Of a stretch of DNA of 64,000 nt, positions 12,300-23,767 are shown in pieces. The stretch lies in contig MNCI01009068.1 of NCBI GenBank assembly GCA_015680685.1, forward strand, positions 57,443 to 121,442, written 5' to 3'. The notes below the pieces were generated by a model. The model searched no databases and was not told the origin of the DNA. It was given only the letters and a program-made list of their open reading frames with translations. The stretch comes from Gnetum montanum (Eukaryota; Streptophyta; Gnetopsida; Gnetales; Gnetaceae). Each line of letters begins with the position of its first letter. The stretch's first letter is position 1. A program made the position numbers and the translations under genes.

Positions 12300-15277
12300 T
12301 TTTTTTAAAATAATATTTACCCCAAAGTAGTAGAGTCAAAGTGAAACTTTATAACTCAGCAATGCTCACTTGAAATGAACCCATAATTTAGATAAAAGAG
12401 TCTTACAAAATTAAGATTCACTCAAAAGAGACTTCCAACTTCTAAGAATATCCATCCAACTTCCCATTTCTATGTTTGATGCAAAAGATTTGTTGAAGAT
12501 GTGGCATTATAAGATACACTAATGATGTGGTGAGCCATAGGCCTTGTACACTAAAATTATGAAATTGGCACTACTAAGGAAGGTAGAAGGACCATTGCCA
12601 AAGATGTTAACAAGCATCGAGGTAGTAACATCAACATCAATAGAAATGGCCATAGCTTCAACATTGGCCACGACTTTGCCAACTACTTCTTTACCAACCA
12701 TCTTGTTGATCATAGTTGGAGGTACATGACTCAATACAACTCAAACTAATAAAGTAGAAATCAGTACACAAGCACTTGTTGAGGCATTAGATGTGTAATG
12801 TTCTAACATGAGCCACATAAGGCAGATCACACATAACATAAACTAGGGGAGCTATGACATGCCTAAGCTCTTGTCAACCTTTTGAGGTTAATTTCAAGCA
12901 ACAATGAATATTGGCTAGTTATCTCTAAGAATGCAACATCATTCCAAGTGATGCTCAAAGAAGGTAGTGGTATTGCTACAATCGTCCTTTCATATGAAGA
13001 ATAAGAGGAGATTGTTGGCATAGTGGCGAACTACTTGAGTGGCTCACTTAACATTCTTGTAACATTAACTTCAATGTCCAACAAGTGACTATAGTAGCCA
13101 TAGGGAAGGAAAACAGGCCAAAGCAGCAAAGTGAAGCTAGCACTCTTGGATAGATGATAAGTGAGGAACATGAACAAGTTTTAGACAAACTAGTAAACAT
13201 AGGATAGGATGTAGTTGAAACATTCAATATTCCTAAAGATGCCACTACCATCTAGTCTAAGACGCTAATCTTGAAGGGGAGGTTAGTACTTGTAGAAGTA
13301 CTAAGAAAACAAAGTGAAGTTGAAGCATTCTGAACCAAACAAGATTTGATAGAACTTTAAAAAAAGTTTAATACTCCTACCATGTGCATCACTCCAAAGG
13401 ATTTTAATAATTTAAAAAGCAGAACTAGAGTGGATGTAGGCCTTTGTTTAGTAGATATCCATGTAGATGAAATGGATTACATTTGTTAATTCACAAGTTC
13501 ATGTCGAATCATATGCCCTTAAGAAAGTTATTGCTAATGTGGAGGCAACAAATAGAGAGCTGCAGAGAATAGAACATTGGGGGCAGTGAGGAAGGAAAAG
13601 AACGCATTAGAGAGCCACCTCCATTACATCAAGTAGAAGAAGGTAAATATGAACCTAGAAATAGCCAAGTTGATGAGAGAAAATTGAAACTTGTCCATCC
13701 AAGAAGTTCAACTAATTTGGTAATAGACAACATTGAAGATCACTACCTAGAAAAATGAGGTATAAGGTAGGTCTGTAAAAAGAGATTAATGAAAAAGAAC
13801 TCAAAATGGCCAAGACCAAGCTTAAGACCATACTCAAGAATCTTAGCATGGTAGTGTGAACAAATGTCCTAGATGCATGGGGTGTAAACAATCAAGGTGA
13901 GCTAAAGATGAAGGATCTAGATATGAAAGATCTCACCCACTATATAAAGCTCATCATCCTATGCTATTGCAATTTTTAGCCTTCATCACAATAGGAACAC
14001 TTTGGAGTGAGATGGAGAAGCAACTTGCAAAAATCTTTTTTCTTATTGAACATGAATGTCAAGTTCATGATTAGAGCAAGGGGAAGGTACAAGCAACATT
14101 GGCAAAGTTAGGCTTTTATTGAAGCAAATTTATAGGCCAAAGTGATGTAGCTGAGGATTTTGCATGAAGAATGAATGACTACCAAGCATGCAAATAATAG
14201 GTAGAGGAACTTAAGCTTGAATGATGCATGTTCACAACTTGGTTTGTTAATGCAAACAAACTCTTCTTGACTTTATCATGTCTGTGAAATGTCCCAATTA
14301 TAGTAAGCATTGCCAAGCATGCTTGGACCACAAGGAACCCATGGAATTGGCACCTTTGAGACATAGTTTCATTAGCAATAATTTTGAAGAATTTTTGTAA
14401 ATTTTTTATGTCTATATGATATGTTAGTTTAATTTTTGTAGCAATGTATAATGCTTGAATTGTCTTGTTGGTTGGTAATTGTAATTTTGTGATGTGAGTT
14501 AATCACTTGGACAATGCCATCTCATAATTTTGTCATCAAACTTTATCTATTTTGTATAACTTGAGGATGAGTTTTTAAGTTAATTATAGGGGTATGATGA
14601 ATAATAAAAAATTCAAAATGTTTGATGCTACGTCAACGCATTTGCATTGATGCAACATTTGATGCACCGACACAAATGCATTGACTCCTAGTCTATCATG
14701 TGCTATAAATACATGTCTACCAATTGTATTTATTTCACCTTTAGATCATGGCATATATAAACTTTGTCTACTTGTTTTTATGATTTTTGTAAAAGCTAGC
14801 ATGTACCCCCAATATAAATTTGAGTCAATTGTTTTGTGTCTTATTCAAGTGAATTATACTTGGATAATTTCATGATGGTAATAAAATCAAGATTGATTTA
14901 CTCACATTAGAGCACTCTAACTTAGCAAAATTTTCTACTTTCTTAAATTTATTTATCTTGCTTTGTATCATCCATTGCTTGCATAAAACTCTTTCAGTTT
15001 GTTTCTGTTTTTGGAGCAACTAATGAGTGCCTCTAACATAAATTTGAGTCAATTATTTTGTGTCTTAATTAAGTGAATTGTACTTGAAGGTTCCATGATG
15101 GCAGTTAGATCAAGATTGATTTACTTCCATTGTAGTGCTTCAACATAGCATAAATTTCTACTTTCTTGAATTTATTTTATTTCCTTTATGTCTCATCCAT
15201 AGTTTGCATATTTTTTCCTTGCCAAACATTTCAAATCATACTGGATTCATCATTTTGGCTAAGAGGCCATTACCAAT
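12300..15277 (+). mobile_element. Element G: relic of the same LTR family
   Basis: The 3' part of an old family member, recognised by matches to the second ORF of elements A and C. These are ATACACTAATGATGT near 12510, GCAACATCATTCCAAGTGAT near 12940 and the ATTCAATATTCCTAAAGATG stretch near 13230. An AACTTGAGGATGAGTTTT block near 14560 follows, then a polypurine-like AATTATAGGGGTA. The 3' LTR starts TGATGAATAATAAAAA near 14596, has a TGCA-rich U3 and TATA box GCTATAAATA near 14703. It never reaches the family's usual LTR end and is cut at 15278 by element A. The left end is not determined. Confidence 0.65.
14799..15212 (+). repeat. Tandem duplication within the LTR of relic G
   Basis: Two copies of about 185 bases, at about 14805-14990 and 15028-15212. 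Both contain AATTTGAGTCAATTRTTTTG, GATCAAGATTGATTTACT-like and TTTTCTACTTTCTT-like blocks. The segment between them has AAACTCTTTCAGTTTGTTT, which in element A marks the start of the transcribed LTR part, so the duplicated unit is roughly the R/U5 portion. Confidence 0.7.
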
Positions 15278-16189
15278 TGATAAATCAAGTTTTTACATGG
15301 CTATGATATTGGGCATTTGATATCAGAGCCACAAGATTAGATCCTTGATATCGGGGGCACGAGCTACAATGTCGGATATATAGTGTCATGGGCACATGCA
15401 GGCCTATAAATATGACACTTAGGCGCACAATCTAACAACAAGTTCATTCCACCCTTAGCAGAACTCTTTCAGTTTGTTTTTGTAAACTTAGACTTACTAG
15501 TTAGAAGTGTGAATGACTGCAGTGTAGTGTGAACTAGTGAACAGAATCTTTATTCGAGCATTTTGTACTTGGGCATAAGTATGATTGGAAATAAAGATCG
15601 AGCTATTTTCAACTATTTTAGCATTCTCCTAAATCTACTATTTACACTTAGAATAATTTTCTTGCTTTGACTTAGCATAATGTTTACTATTTCTTAGTTA
15701 ATGATTTAGTTTCCCATGCACTTTATGTTTATTATTGTTAAGCGGAATGAGTACGACTAATCTCGAGCACTTAAGTGTGACTACTTGGTAACCTAGTAGT
15801 GCTATCGCTTGGTACACCCAGTAGTGAAGTACTTGGTAATCCCAATAGTAGTTCCACAAAGCCCAAGGTGTGAACAAAAGATTAGGACCAAATATTCATT
15901 GCAGTACGCTAGACTAGATTTGTTTACTGTTTACTTAGAAGTAGAAGCCATTACTATTTCATTATGTTTACTAGGCATAATATGGCCCACACAGCATCAG
16001 TTATCATACACCTCATTGTGAGTTAAACCATACAAAATGATTTTATTAACTCATGTGGAAAGAAAATGATCACAAACTTAAACCAATTACTTGCATAAAC
16101 AGATTTCCTTGTTCATGGAATTCAACTAGGCTACGCATGAACACTTGTATCTCGTATGGTTGGGTGTTGGATTATGCCACCGCTCATCA
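15278..16189 (+). repeat. 5' LTR of element A
   Basis: Starts TGATAAATCAAG and has GATATC-type palindromes upstream of TATA box CTATAAATA (near 15403). A repeated ACTTGGTAACCTAGTAG-type motif appears three times near 15780-15850. It ends CCGCTCATCA. It matches 30644-31541 throughout. Confidence 0.9.
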
Positions 16190-16190
16190 T

Positions 16191-16209
16191 TGGTGTCATT
16201 GTCGGGGAT
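16191..16209 (+). other. Primer-binding site of element A
   Basis: TGGTGTCATTGTCGGGGAT lies two bases past the LTR end. The complement of the plant tRNA-Asp(GTC) 3' end is TGGCGCCGTTGCCGGGGAT; the differences are C-to-T or G-to-A, as expected for deaminated DNA. Confidence 0.7.
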
Positions 16210-16314
16210 AAGTCCATGTATGCTTAGTAATTGATTTCACAAAGTTTGTTGTACCTAAAACACAAAATCAAATTCTATAACATTATAATCCTAAGGAAAG
16301 CACACTTAAAATAA

Positions 16315-18707
16315 ATGTCTAAAAGATATAACATGGCTTCAAATAAGAACACCACATCATTTGCCAAGGAGCTAAGGAGAAGCAGTGATAGAATTGAAGA
16401 AGAAGAAGACTAGAGTATGCTAATGTGGACAAGGATATCATATGCTCATAATGATCCTTACTATCTTGATTTTACATTCATCTTTCATTAGGACGAGCAA
16501 CTCAGGTGGAGAGATCTACAAGGGAACATTATTCTACCACCGAAACATTCAACACCCCTCATGCTACAAATTGTTGTTAAGGGAATGAAATTAAGCGAAG
16601 CAATTGGAGGGTATCATGAAACTAAATACATGACCCATCCATATGAACCTGCTGAGGAGTAGTTAAAGAAGGACCATGCCATGGAGGCAAGACATGAACA
16701 AGACAAAGGGAATATAGTCCATTCTATTATTGTCTTGGAGGAGCTTGATGGAGATGAATTCATTGTTGAACAGCTCCACCATAATCATGAGTTCTAATCA
16801 CAAATGCCTATCATTTGACTAGATGAACTTATTAGACATAAATCACACTCTGAACTAGCAAGGAAGCTTAGGTAGGAGGCAAAAGACTCAAGGTACAAGC
16901 AGGACTCAAGGCTAAGAGTCTTTGCTAGATCCCATAGAGATGAACATCTGAGTCATCATAGGAGAACAAGTTGACACTGTTCTCCTACTGCCTCATTTGC
17001 ATCCTCATGATCATACAAAGAATCTGAAAGAAGAGGTGAAAGTACAAGGACCATGACAAGGAAAAGAGGAGAGCTCATGATTGCCATGACTGTTATTTGA
17101 GACATTTAGAATTGGAAGATGAAGCATATGAGCATTAAAGATGAAGGAATCACATACACCATGAAAGGGATGAGCATAGAAGGGGGTACTACTACAACAA
17201 AGCACATGAACTCGATTAAAATGATGAGCCCCTAATGGCAAAACACAGCGTGATCAACATCCAAGAAGTTGTTCACATTCCAACTAGGCATGCGAGGGAT
17301 AGCCAAATCAAACAACTAGACATGAACCAACATACCAAGATTTGAAGGTGGTTATAATGCTGATTCACAACATCACCTTCAAGATTTCCACAATGTCTGC
17401 ACCCTACAAAACATTGAAAGTGATTGGCAAAAGTTAAAGTTGTTTTGTAGAACACTTGTGAAGGAGGCCAAGAGTTGGTACAAGTCACTAGAACTTGAAT
17501 CAATCAAACACTTGAGCACCATGCTCGAACTCTTTAATAATAAATATCAAACTTATTCACAAGTGTCCAACTTAAGAAAAAAAATCCACAAATGGAAGCA
17601 AGGGACTCATGAGACTCATGATGCAACAGTGGACAAACACTATTCACTATTGCATAAATGCCTAGGCCATGGATTTTCATCAAAGGAACAACTTAGGCAC
17701 ATTGTAGATGGGCTTCAAAGCAAAACCAAAGAGACTCTTAGGGCTTACTTCTAAGGTAGGTTATTAGAAATGACTACCCATTGCATCCAAAGATTAATTG
17801 ATCAAGTAGCAAAGGAGGAAGGAGAACTCAAGACGAGAAAGTTAGCTGAGGAATACAACAAAGATCCATCAATTAAGAAGAAAGATGTGTGGATATGCGA
17901 TAACCAAGAGGATGAAACCTTGAAAGATGTTATCTAGCAAAAGACTCTACTTATTCAAAAATTAGTCAATGATATAGCTGCTAAGGTAGAGAAAGTCTGG
18001 GATTCAGTGGATGAAAAGTTTGTTATAGTGTTGAAGATTGTGAAAGAAAAGACTGAACAAGCACTCAACAGGGGTAAGAAAAAGAAGAAGAAAAGAGATC
18101 ATGGATGAGAGAGTTATAAGCACAAAAGAAAAGTTGCTACTGTTGAAGGGTACAGTGACGACAATTCAAAGGAAGAGGAAGGATGCAATGTGTGCTAGTA
18201 TGAACATCCTAAAGGATGTTTTCCTATTATGGTCCACTTGCAAGAATTTGGGGTATATGCACTCAATCCAAGTTTTTTCAAAAAGCAGATGCTCAAAAGA
18301 CTACCTTATCCTTAAGGTAATATCAAGCAAACCTTCCAATTGACATATTACCCAAGCGGAGCATACCCTCAACCATAGAAGCAATATTAGCAGTAGTGGC
18401 AAGAACCGCAAACAAGGGCAATGTCACTACCAAGGCACCAATATCCATATAGGCAACTAGATCCTTATGGATATTATGTTCAGCATCCAATATCTCTAAG
18501 AAACACATTAGTGCAAACTTCTCCTCCTTATTATCCACCAGAATACTACAGTCCTACTACTCTAAGGATGGATCATAGTCCTTATGCACATTCACTAATA
18601 GTTGGCCCATGAAATCCCCCTTCCAATCCTTTGCAATCAGTGCCACCACCTGCTATGCAAGGGGAATTGCCACCACAATCATAGCAGAGGAAAGCTGCAA
18701 GGGTAGT
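16315..18707 (+). pseudogene. gag of element A, interrupted
   Basis: Begins ATGTCTAAAAG at the position of the B and C gag starts. It contains the family's core in the frame 17440-17754 (KEAKSWYKSLELESIKHLST, and later GHGFSSKEQLRHIVDGLQ), a retrotransposon gag capsid-like helix-rich region. A knuckle-like CNVC-x-YEHPKGC stretch near 18184 carries one stop. Many stops and frame changes occur. Cut at 18707 by element B; sequence resumes at 24632 with the protease-like region. Gag would form the capsid-like particle that packages element RNA. Confidence 0.75.
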
Positions 18708-19597
18708 TGATGAATCATGGTTAACTAGGCCCCGTATACTAGGCCCCATATACTAAGCCGGCTGCATATACTAGGCCCCGTATCCTAAGCCCACTACGTA
18801 TACGCGGCCCTGTATACGTGGCCCCGTATACGCAACGTCTATTCTAGCCTATAAATAAGCACGCACCCACCACACTTAGGCATCTTTTGGGTTAATTATA
18901 GGGAAGTTCTTGCAGTTTTTTTTCATAGGAGTTAGAATATTTTCCCAGTGTATGCCCGCAGTGTGATGCTTGTAATTGTACAGAACCTTTATTCGAGTGT
19001 GACATACTTGGACACGCACATGATCGGCAATAAAGATCGAGATTACTTCATCATTGCAACATTCACTTATTTTTAATTATTTAATTGTTATTGTTATTTA
19101 TTATTTTCTTATTAAATGTTTCTTTACCATCGTTTACTATTCTTGTTGTTAACTGCGGAATGAGTACAACTTAATCACGAGCATTTAAGTGTGACTACTT
19201 GGTAACCCAGTAGCGTACCTAGGATCTGCGCTTGGTAATCCCAGTAGATGTGTACAGATGATTAAGGAATGGATGCTCATCGCACCTAGGCTAGTTTAGA
19301 CTCTTTCCTCCCATGTCCCATTAGCTTAGACTTCATTTCTTATTTCTTATTAGTTTAAACAAAGTTATTTTCCATTGCCTCTAGGAGTAGCACTAGTTTA
19401 GGATCACATCTTATGCCTCACTCTGGACTAAACCATACGTGACAAAGCAAATACTAGTCCAGGTGGGAAGACAACGAGTTGCGATCAACGTGTAATGATC
19501 TAGATACCACAACTAGCCCATCTGCGGAGTTCGACCGGATTGTGCGTGAATGCTCGTATTCGTATGGTTGAGTGTAGGGATACCTTTCCACTCATCA
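18708..19597 (+). repeat. 5' LTR of element B
   Basis: Has a U3 array of seven GTATAC-type hexamers separated by TAGGCCCC-like spacers, then TATA box CTATAAATA (18849-18857). Near 19190-19245 it has two copies of a CTTGGTAAYCCCAGTAG motif. Ends CCACTCATCA. Confidence 0.9.
18730..18831 (+). promoter_or_regulatory. GTATAC palindrome array in the U3 of element B
   Basis: Units in order are GTATAC, ATATAC, ATATAC, GTATCC, GTATAC, GTATAC, GTATAC, spaced by GGCCC-containing linkers, ending about 18 bases before the TATA box. The 3' LTR (from 23768) keeps only four units, so copy number differs between the two LTRs of one element. I infer a transcription-factor-binding array. Confidence 0.7.
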
Positions 19598-19598
19598 T

Positions 19599-19617
19599 TA
19601 GCACCGTTTCTAGGGAT
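19599..19617 (+). other. Primer-binding site of element B
   Basis: TAGCACCGTTTCTAGGGAT, two bases past the LTR, is a degraded form of the tRNA-Asp-complementary site seen intact in element C. Confidence 0.65.
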
Positions 19618-19734
19618 GGTGCTAGTTATTTAGATTAGTTATATCATACAAGATTGTTGTAACAAGTATTAACGATATATCCTTTAGAAAATAAATTCAA
19701 TTCAACTCAATTAAGTCACACATGGTTCACAACA

Positions 19735-21739
19735 ATGTCTCTCTCACAAGACTATGATAACGCAACAACTAGTAGGGCAACTCGTTGGAGAACCAACAAA
19801 TTATATGATAATGAAGATGAAGTTTGGAGTACCCAATTCGATGTAGGAGTCTCCTATGAGCATCAACGCAAACAACATCATCCCAACTCACAACTGCATA
19901 ACATACGTAGTGACGATGAACCCCTATTGGCCACTACAAGCTTAACAGAAATACAAGAGGCTATTCAAATACCACGCAGGCATTGTAAGGAAAGCCATCT
20001 ACCCAGGCTTGACTTAAACAAATTTCCTAAGTTTTCAGAAGGCTATGATTTAGATCCCCAACATCATCTACAAGCCTTCCATGATGCCTATGCATGGAAT
20101 GACATTTATAATGGGTGGCAAAAACTTAAGCTCTTTCCTTTGACACTCGTTGGCCAAGCAAAAGTATGGTATAGGTCGTTAAAACCAAAATCAATTCGAC
20201 ATTGGCCGACAATGGTAGAAATTTTCAATAAAAGATATCAAACCTATGCGAGAGTGTCAGCCTTGAGGAGACAAATCTAAGAATGGAAACAAGCACAACA
20301 TGAACCCTTGAACATGGCCTTAGAAAGCTATTATGCATTGTTAAACAACTGCCTAGGCCATGGGTTCTTCGAGGAGAGGCTAATGTACCATATCATAGAT
20401 GGACTCTGTAATGAAACAATGGAGACCCTAGGGATGTACGCCCGAGGTCAACTATATGAGCTACGAAGCCATCAACTCCAAGAGCTTATTAAGCAGGTAG
20501 CAAAAGAAGAAGGAGAAATAGCCAAATGGGAGAATGTTGAAAGTTCTCAACAGGACCAAAATCTCAACTTAACAAGGGTCCATGATCATGAAGAGGAGAA
20601 ATCCACTCACTTCAAGGAGGTGAAATCATCTTTGCAAATCCTACAATCACTAGATGAAATTGAGGCAAAGATTAATAAGATGACGTACTGGGTACATGAA
20701 AGATGTGGAGAATATGCCAACATTATTAGAGGAAGAACTATGCCAAATCAAGAAATAGGACAAGACATCACGTAACAATCGAAACAAAGGGTAGAAGATA
20801 ATAAGAATAAGAACTCAACTGCCAATCATATGTATCAATGTAACATTTGTTTGTATGATCACCCCAAAGGCCAATGTCCAGTTTTTTCACATTTACATGA
20901 GCATTGGGGAGGAATGTTATATTTAGATTTTGTACAGAAATATCAGGTTCAACCATAGTGGTAAAAACCTCAGTCGTGGGGGAGGCCACCGCCAACTAGA
21001 CCATACCCTTCGTATGTCCCAACACCAAATGCTTATTATGTTCAACAACCCTATTTCTCCAATGGGATCAACATCATCTACCTCACCTCATCATTATCAT
21101 TCTCCTGAGTAGTATCCACCCATGTCCTCTCCAATAAGATCACCACCTCATGTGCCTTACACTTCTCCTCAACCTTAATATTCTCATACTTCACCCCCTT
21201 CTACATCACCGCCAGCTATGCCAGAAGATTTTGCACCACAGCACCAACCCGCAAATGTTACTTGTGCTACTACTGTTAACAGTAGTGGAGGTCCTTCACA
21301 ACATCAAAGGCATCCCTTCTTTAGATGTGACCGTCGAAAGGGACACCACAGTTCAGAAACCACTGCATCTGCCAACTCCGCACAAATCCAACACTGTGGT
21401 GCATCTTCCTCTTCAAACCCAATGCCTCATGTTACCTTATCAAGGTCACCACTCAAGACTCCAACAACCATGGGGCCCAATGAATATTGCCACATGGGGA
21501 GACATGTTGATCCTTGCATACCATCTTACGGTCACAAGTACCATAGTGGGTTAACTCTTTATAAATTAACCCCACCTTATAACTTGTCCCACTATGTCAA
21601 CTTTAATCAAGTGTGTGAACCCCAATGGGGTAAGTATGACTAGGCCCCAATATCTCTAACATGCAAGGATCCTAACCTTCCATTTATTAATTCTAGCCAT
21701 GCTCAACCATTTAGTTATGGGGGGCATTCTCCATTCTAA
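19735..21739 (+). pseudogene. gag polyprotein of element B
   Basis: Frame starts ATGTCTCTCTCACAAGAC. About residues 70-180 carry the gag core (GRP-like LPRLDLNKFPKFSEGYDLD, then LVGQAKVWYRSLKPKSIRHW and IFNKRYQTYARVSALRRQI). A TAA at 20278 interrupts it where element C has CAA. The frame resumes with a helical region, a coiled-coil linker, then a TAA near 20773. Next is CNICLYDHPKGQC (near 20839), a C-x2-C-x3-H-x4-C knuckle. A Pro/Ser-rich tail ends SYGGHSPF at 21739. Stops and one or two frame changes make it non-coding now. No protease follows. Confidence 0.85.
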
Positions 21740-23153
21740 CAATACAGAATTAATAAATGTTTTTCTGTTTCTTTAATTTTTCAACTTTTTGTTTTTCAGT
21801 TTTTTACCTTTTAATTTATTGTTTTATCTTTTTTATGAGTAATCTCATCTACAAATAAAACACTCATGTGACTCGTTGGTTGAGGTGTTATTCTATGCTA
21901 TCAAGTCTTAGGTGACTAATTATTTGAACAGTGAGCCCATCACATCCACCCAACCATTTTATTAATAAGAGGTTCTACTATGGGTACAATGATGTTCTTG
22001 TCATCATGAAACTTAAAAGTAATTTTGTGCTCATTATGCCTAGAGCAAAGAAGGATGTACTAAGATGGAATGGCCAGGGTGTGACATCAAGGGGACTTGT
22101 GGATTCTCTTTGGTGACATTTATAGGTGCTATCATGCAGCCTGGTTGTACTAAGATCCTTGTAGATCTAACGAAAAATGGAATTAAGAGTATTAAAGGCA
22201 CCTGATAAAGAACCTAACACTATTCTAGGGGGTTCCATTGGAAAGACATGCCCTGAAGGTAGGTGGCTTCTCTAGATTAAATATTCAAAAAAAAAGAGCA
22301 AGAAGAGTGTGCCAAAGCGGCCACATAGAAAAAAAAGAGAAGAAGAAAAAGAAAAGATTAAGATCAAAGTGCCACAAAGTAATTCCGAATCACTCCTCCC
22401 TTGAATAAAACACCAAGTGATCATACACCTTGCTGTCATGGTGCTCTTATTGTTGTTTATCATTGGGAAAAAACAATGCGATGTCACTGATCAGAGGAAT
22501 AGACTTGATCTTGATTTTGGAGCGACGAGCTACTGGCACATTAATCATGCCCTACACTCAAGATTTATTGTGCCCTGAGTTAATTACCTCATGTCCCAAT
22601 CTCTACAATCCCTTCTCCGATTTATCCCATCTCGCTGTTCATGTATTTGTGACTCGTGTCTTGTATAGCATTGAATTCATACCTCATCACGGTGGTATCT
22701 ACATGTGTGTGTTTTGTTGCACCGGTATAGATTACATTTAACCCTTCTAGTGCCTACAAACATTTTAAGGTGTGGTTACACAAGGACATTATAGGTTGGA
22801 ACCTGCTTTGGGGAGGACCCACTTGCATGACTTTTGTAATTTATACTTGTCGCACACCACTACATCATTTTATACCCTCCAAGTACTTCATTGCCAAATC
22901 TATTCTTTCCTTTGTCATCATTTTATCAAACGTTCCTCAAAACCATTACGTGTCCTTTGATGTGTCACCTAAACAAACCAGGCCCAACATTAAACTACAT
23001 TAAAATTCTAGGGCAACTTCCTTGAAAAACTTTCTAACTCTAAAATCACACTAAGCAAAGAATTCAATAATTACTTAAGGCAATAAGTAAGGTATGAAAT
23101 AATTTAACTTATTTCAATAACCTTACTAACAATTGATCTTTGTGTGATTATAG
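21740..23153 (+). other. Intron-like spacer of element B
   Basis: A U-rich start (TTTTTCAACTTTTTGTTTTTC near 21777) is followed by about 1.4 kb that is shared in order with elements C and D but not clearly coding. It ends TTGTGTGATTATAG before ATGGCCC, like a splice acceptor. A 64-codon open frame (22550-22741) is also open in element C. Relative to C it lacks the internal palindrome/TATA block. Confidence 0.6.
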
Positions 23154-23590
23154 ATGGCCCTAAAAAGAGGACAACAAGGAGGACCTTCTCAAGGTGTAAT
23201 TAAATGCCTAGGGGGAGGCAAAAGCCAAGGACCTCATGTAGAACATGCAGAGAAGAAGGCATAATCATTCAGCATCCATCAAGGACCTCCTATCATTGCA
23301 TAATCTATGCAAGCAAAAGGAGGAGAGGTTAGGGCCCGAGCCTATGAAGAGGAATGACAGCTATTTGCGACATAGCATGTTAAGGCCAATCAAGTGTTCC
23401 CGCAACTGCCATGTTCATGGGAAGTGTCGGCTCCATCAAACATGGGAACATTAGCATGGACGGCTCATAATTCTCAAATAGAAGAAAAGAAATGTCAGGC
23501 GCTTCTTCAATGGTATCAATCTCAGAAGCTTGAAGCATAGGATAAAGGAAAGGCACCCATGGAGGAGCCACTACCACTAGGACCCCATGA
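23154..23590 (+). pseudogene. Collapsed second ORF of element B
   Basis: Begins ATGGCCCTAAAAAGAGGACA and keeps the basic N-terminus (GGPSQG). It then jumps to sequence that in element C lies near 45628, close to the C-terminus, and ends with the family's PP-x-x-x-TP/TT tail and TGA. About 2.4 kb, including the whole transposon-protein domain, is missing relative to C. Confidence 0.75.
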
Positions 23591-23767
23591 GTTCCACAAG
23601 TTTTGTCTTTTGTGTATGTGTCCAAATTTTGTTTTTGTCATATTCGTTGAGGCATGAATAAATTTCTGGTTAGTCAATAATCCCATACCTATCCACTGTG
23701 TATTCAATTGAGCTTGTTCCTCACTTTCTTTAACTCAAGGACGACTTGTTATTCAGTCATGGGGGTA

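Noticed and set aside
18730-18831. CRISPR-like array from the evenly spaced repeats
   Set aside because: Repeats are 6-base palindromes with conserved spacers inside an LTR of a plant element; nothing bacterial is present.
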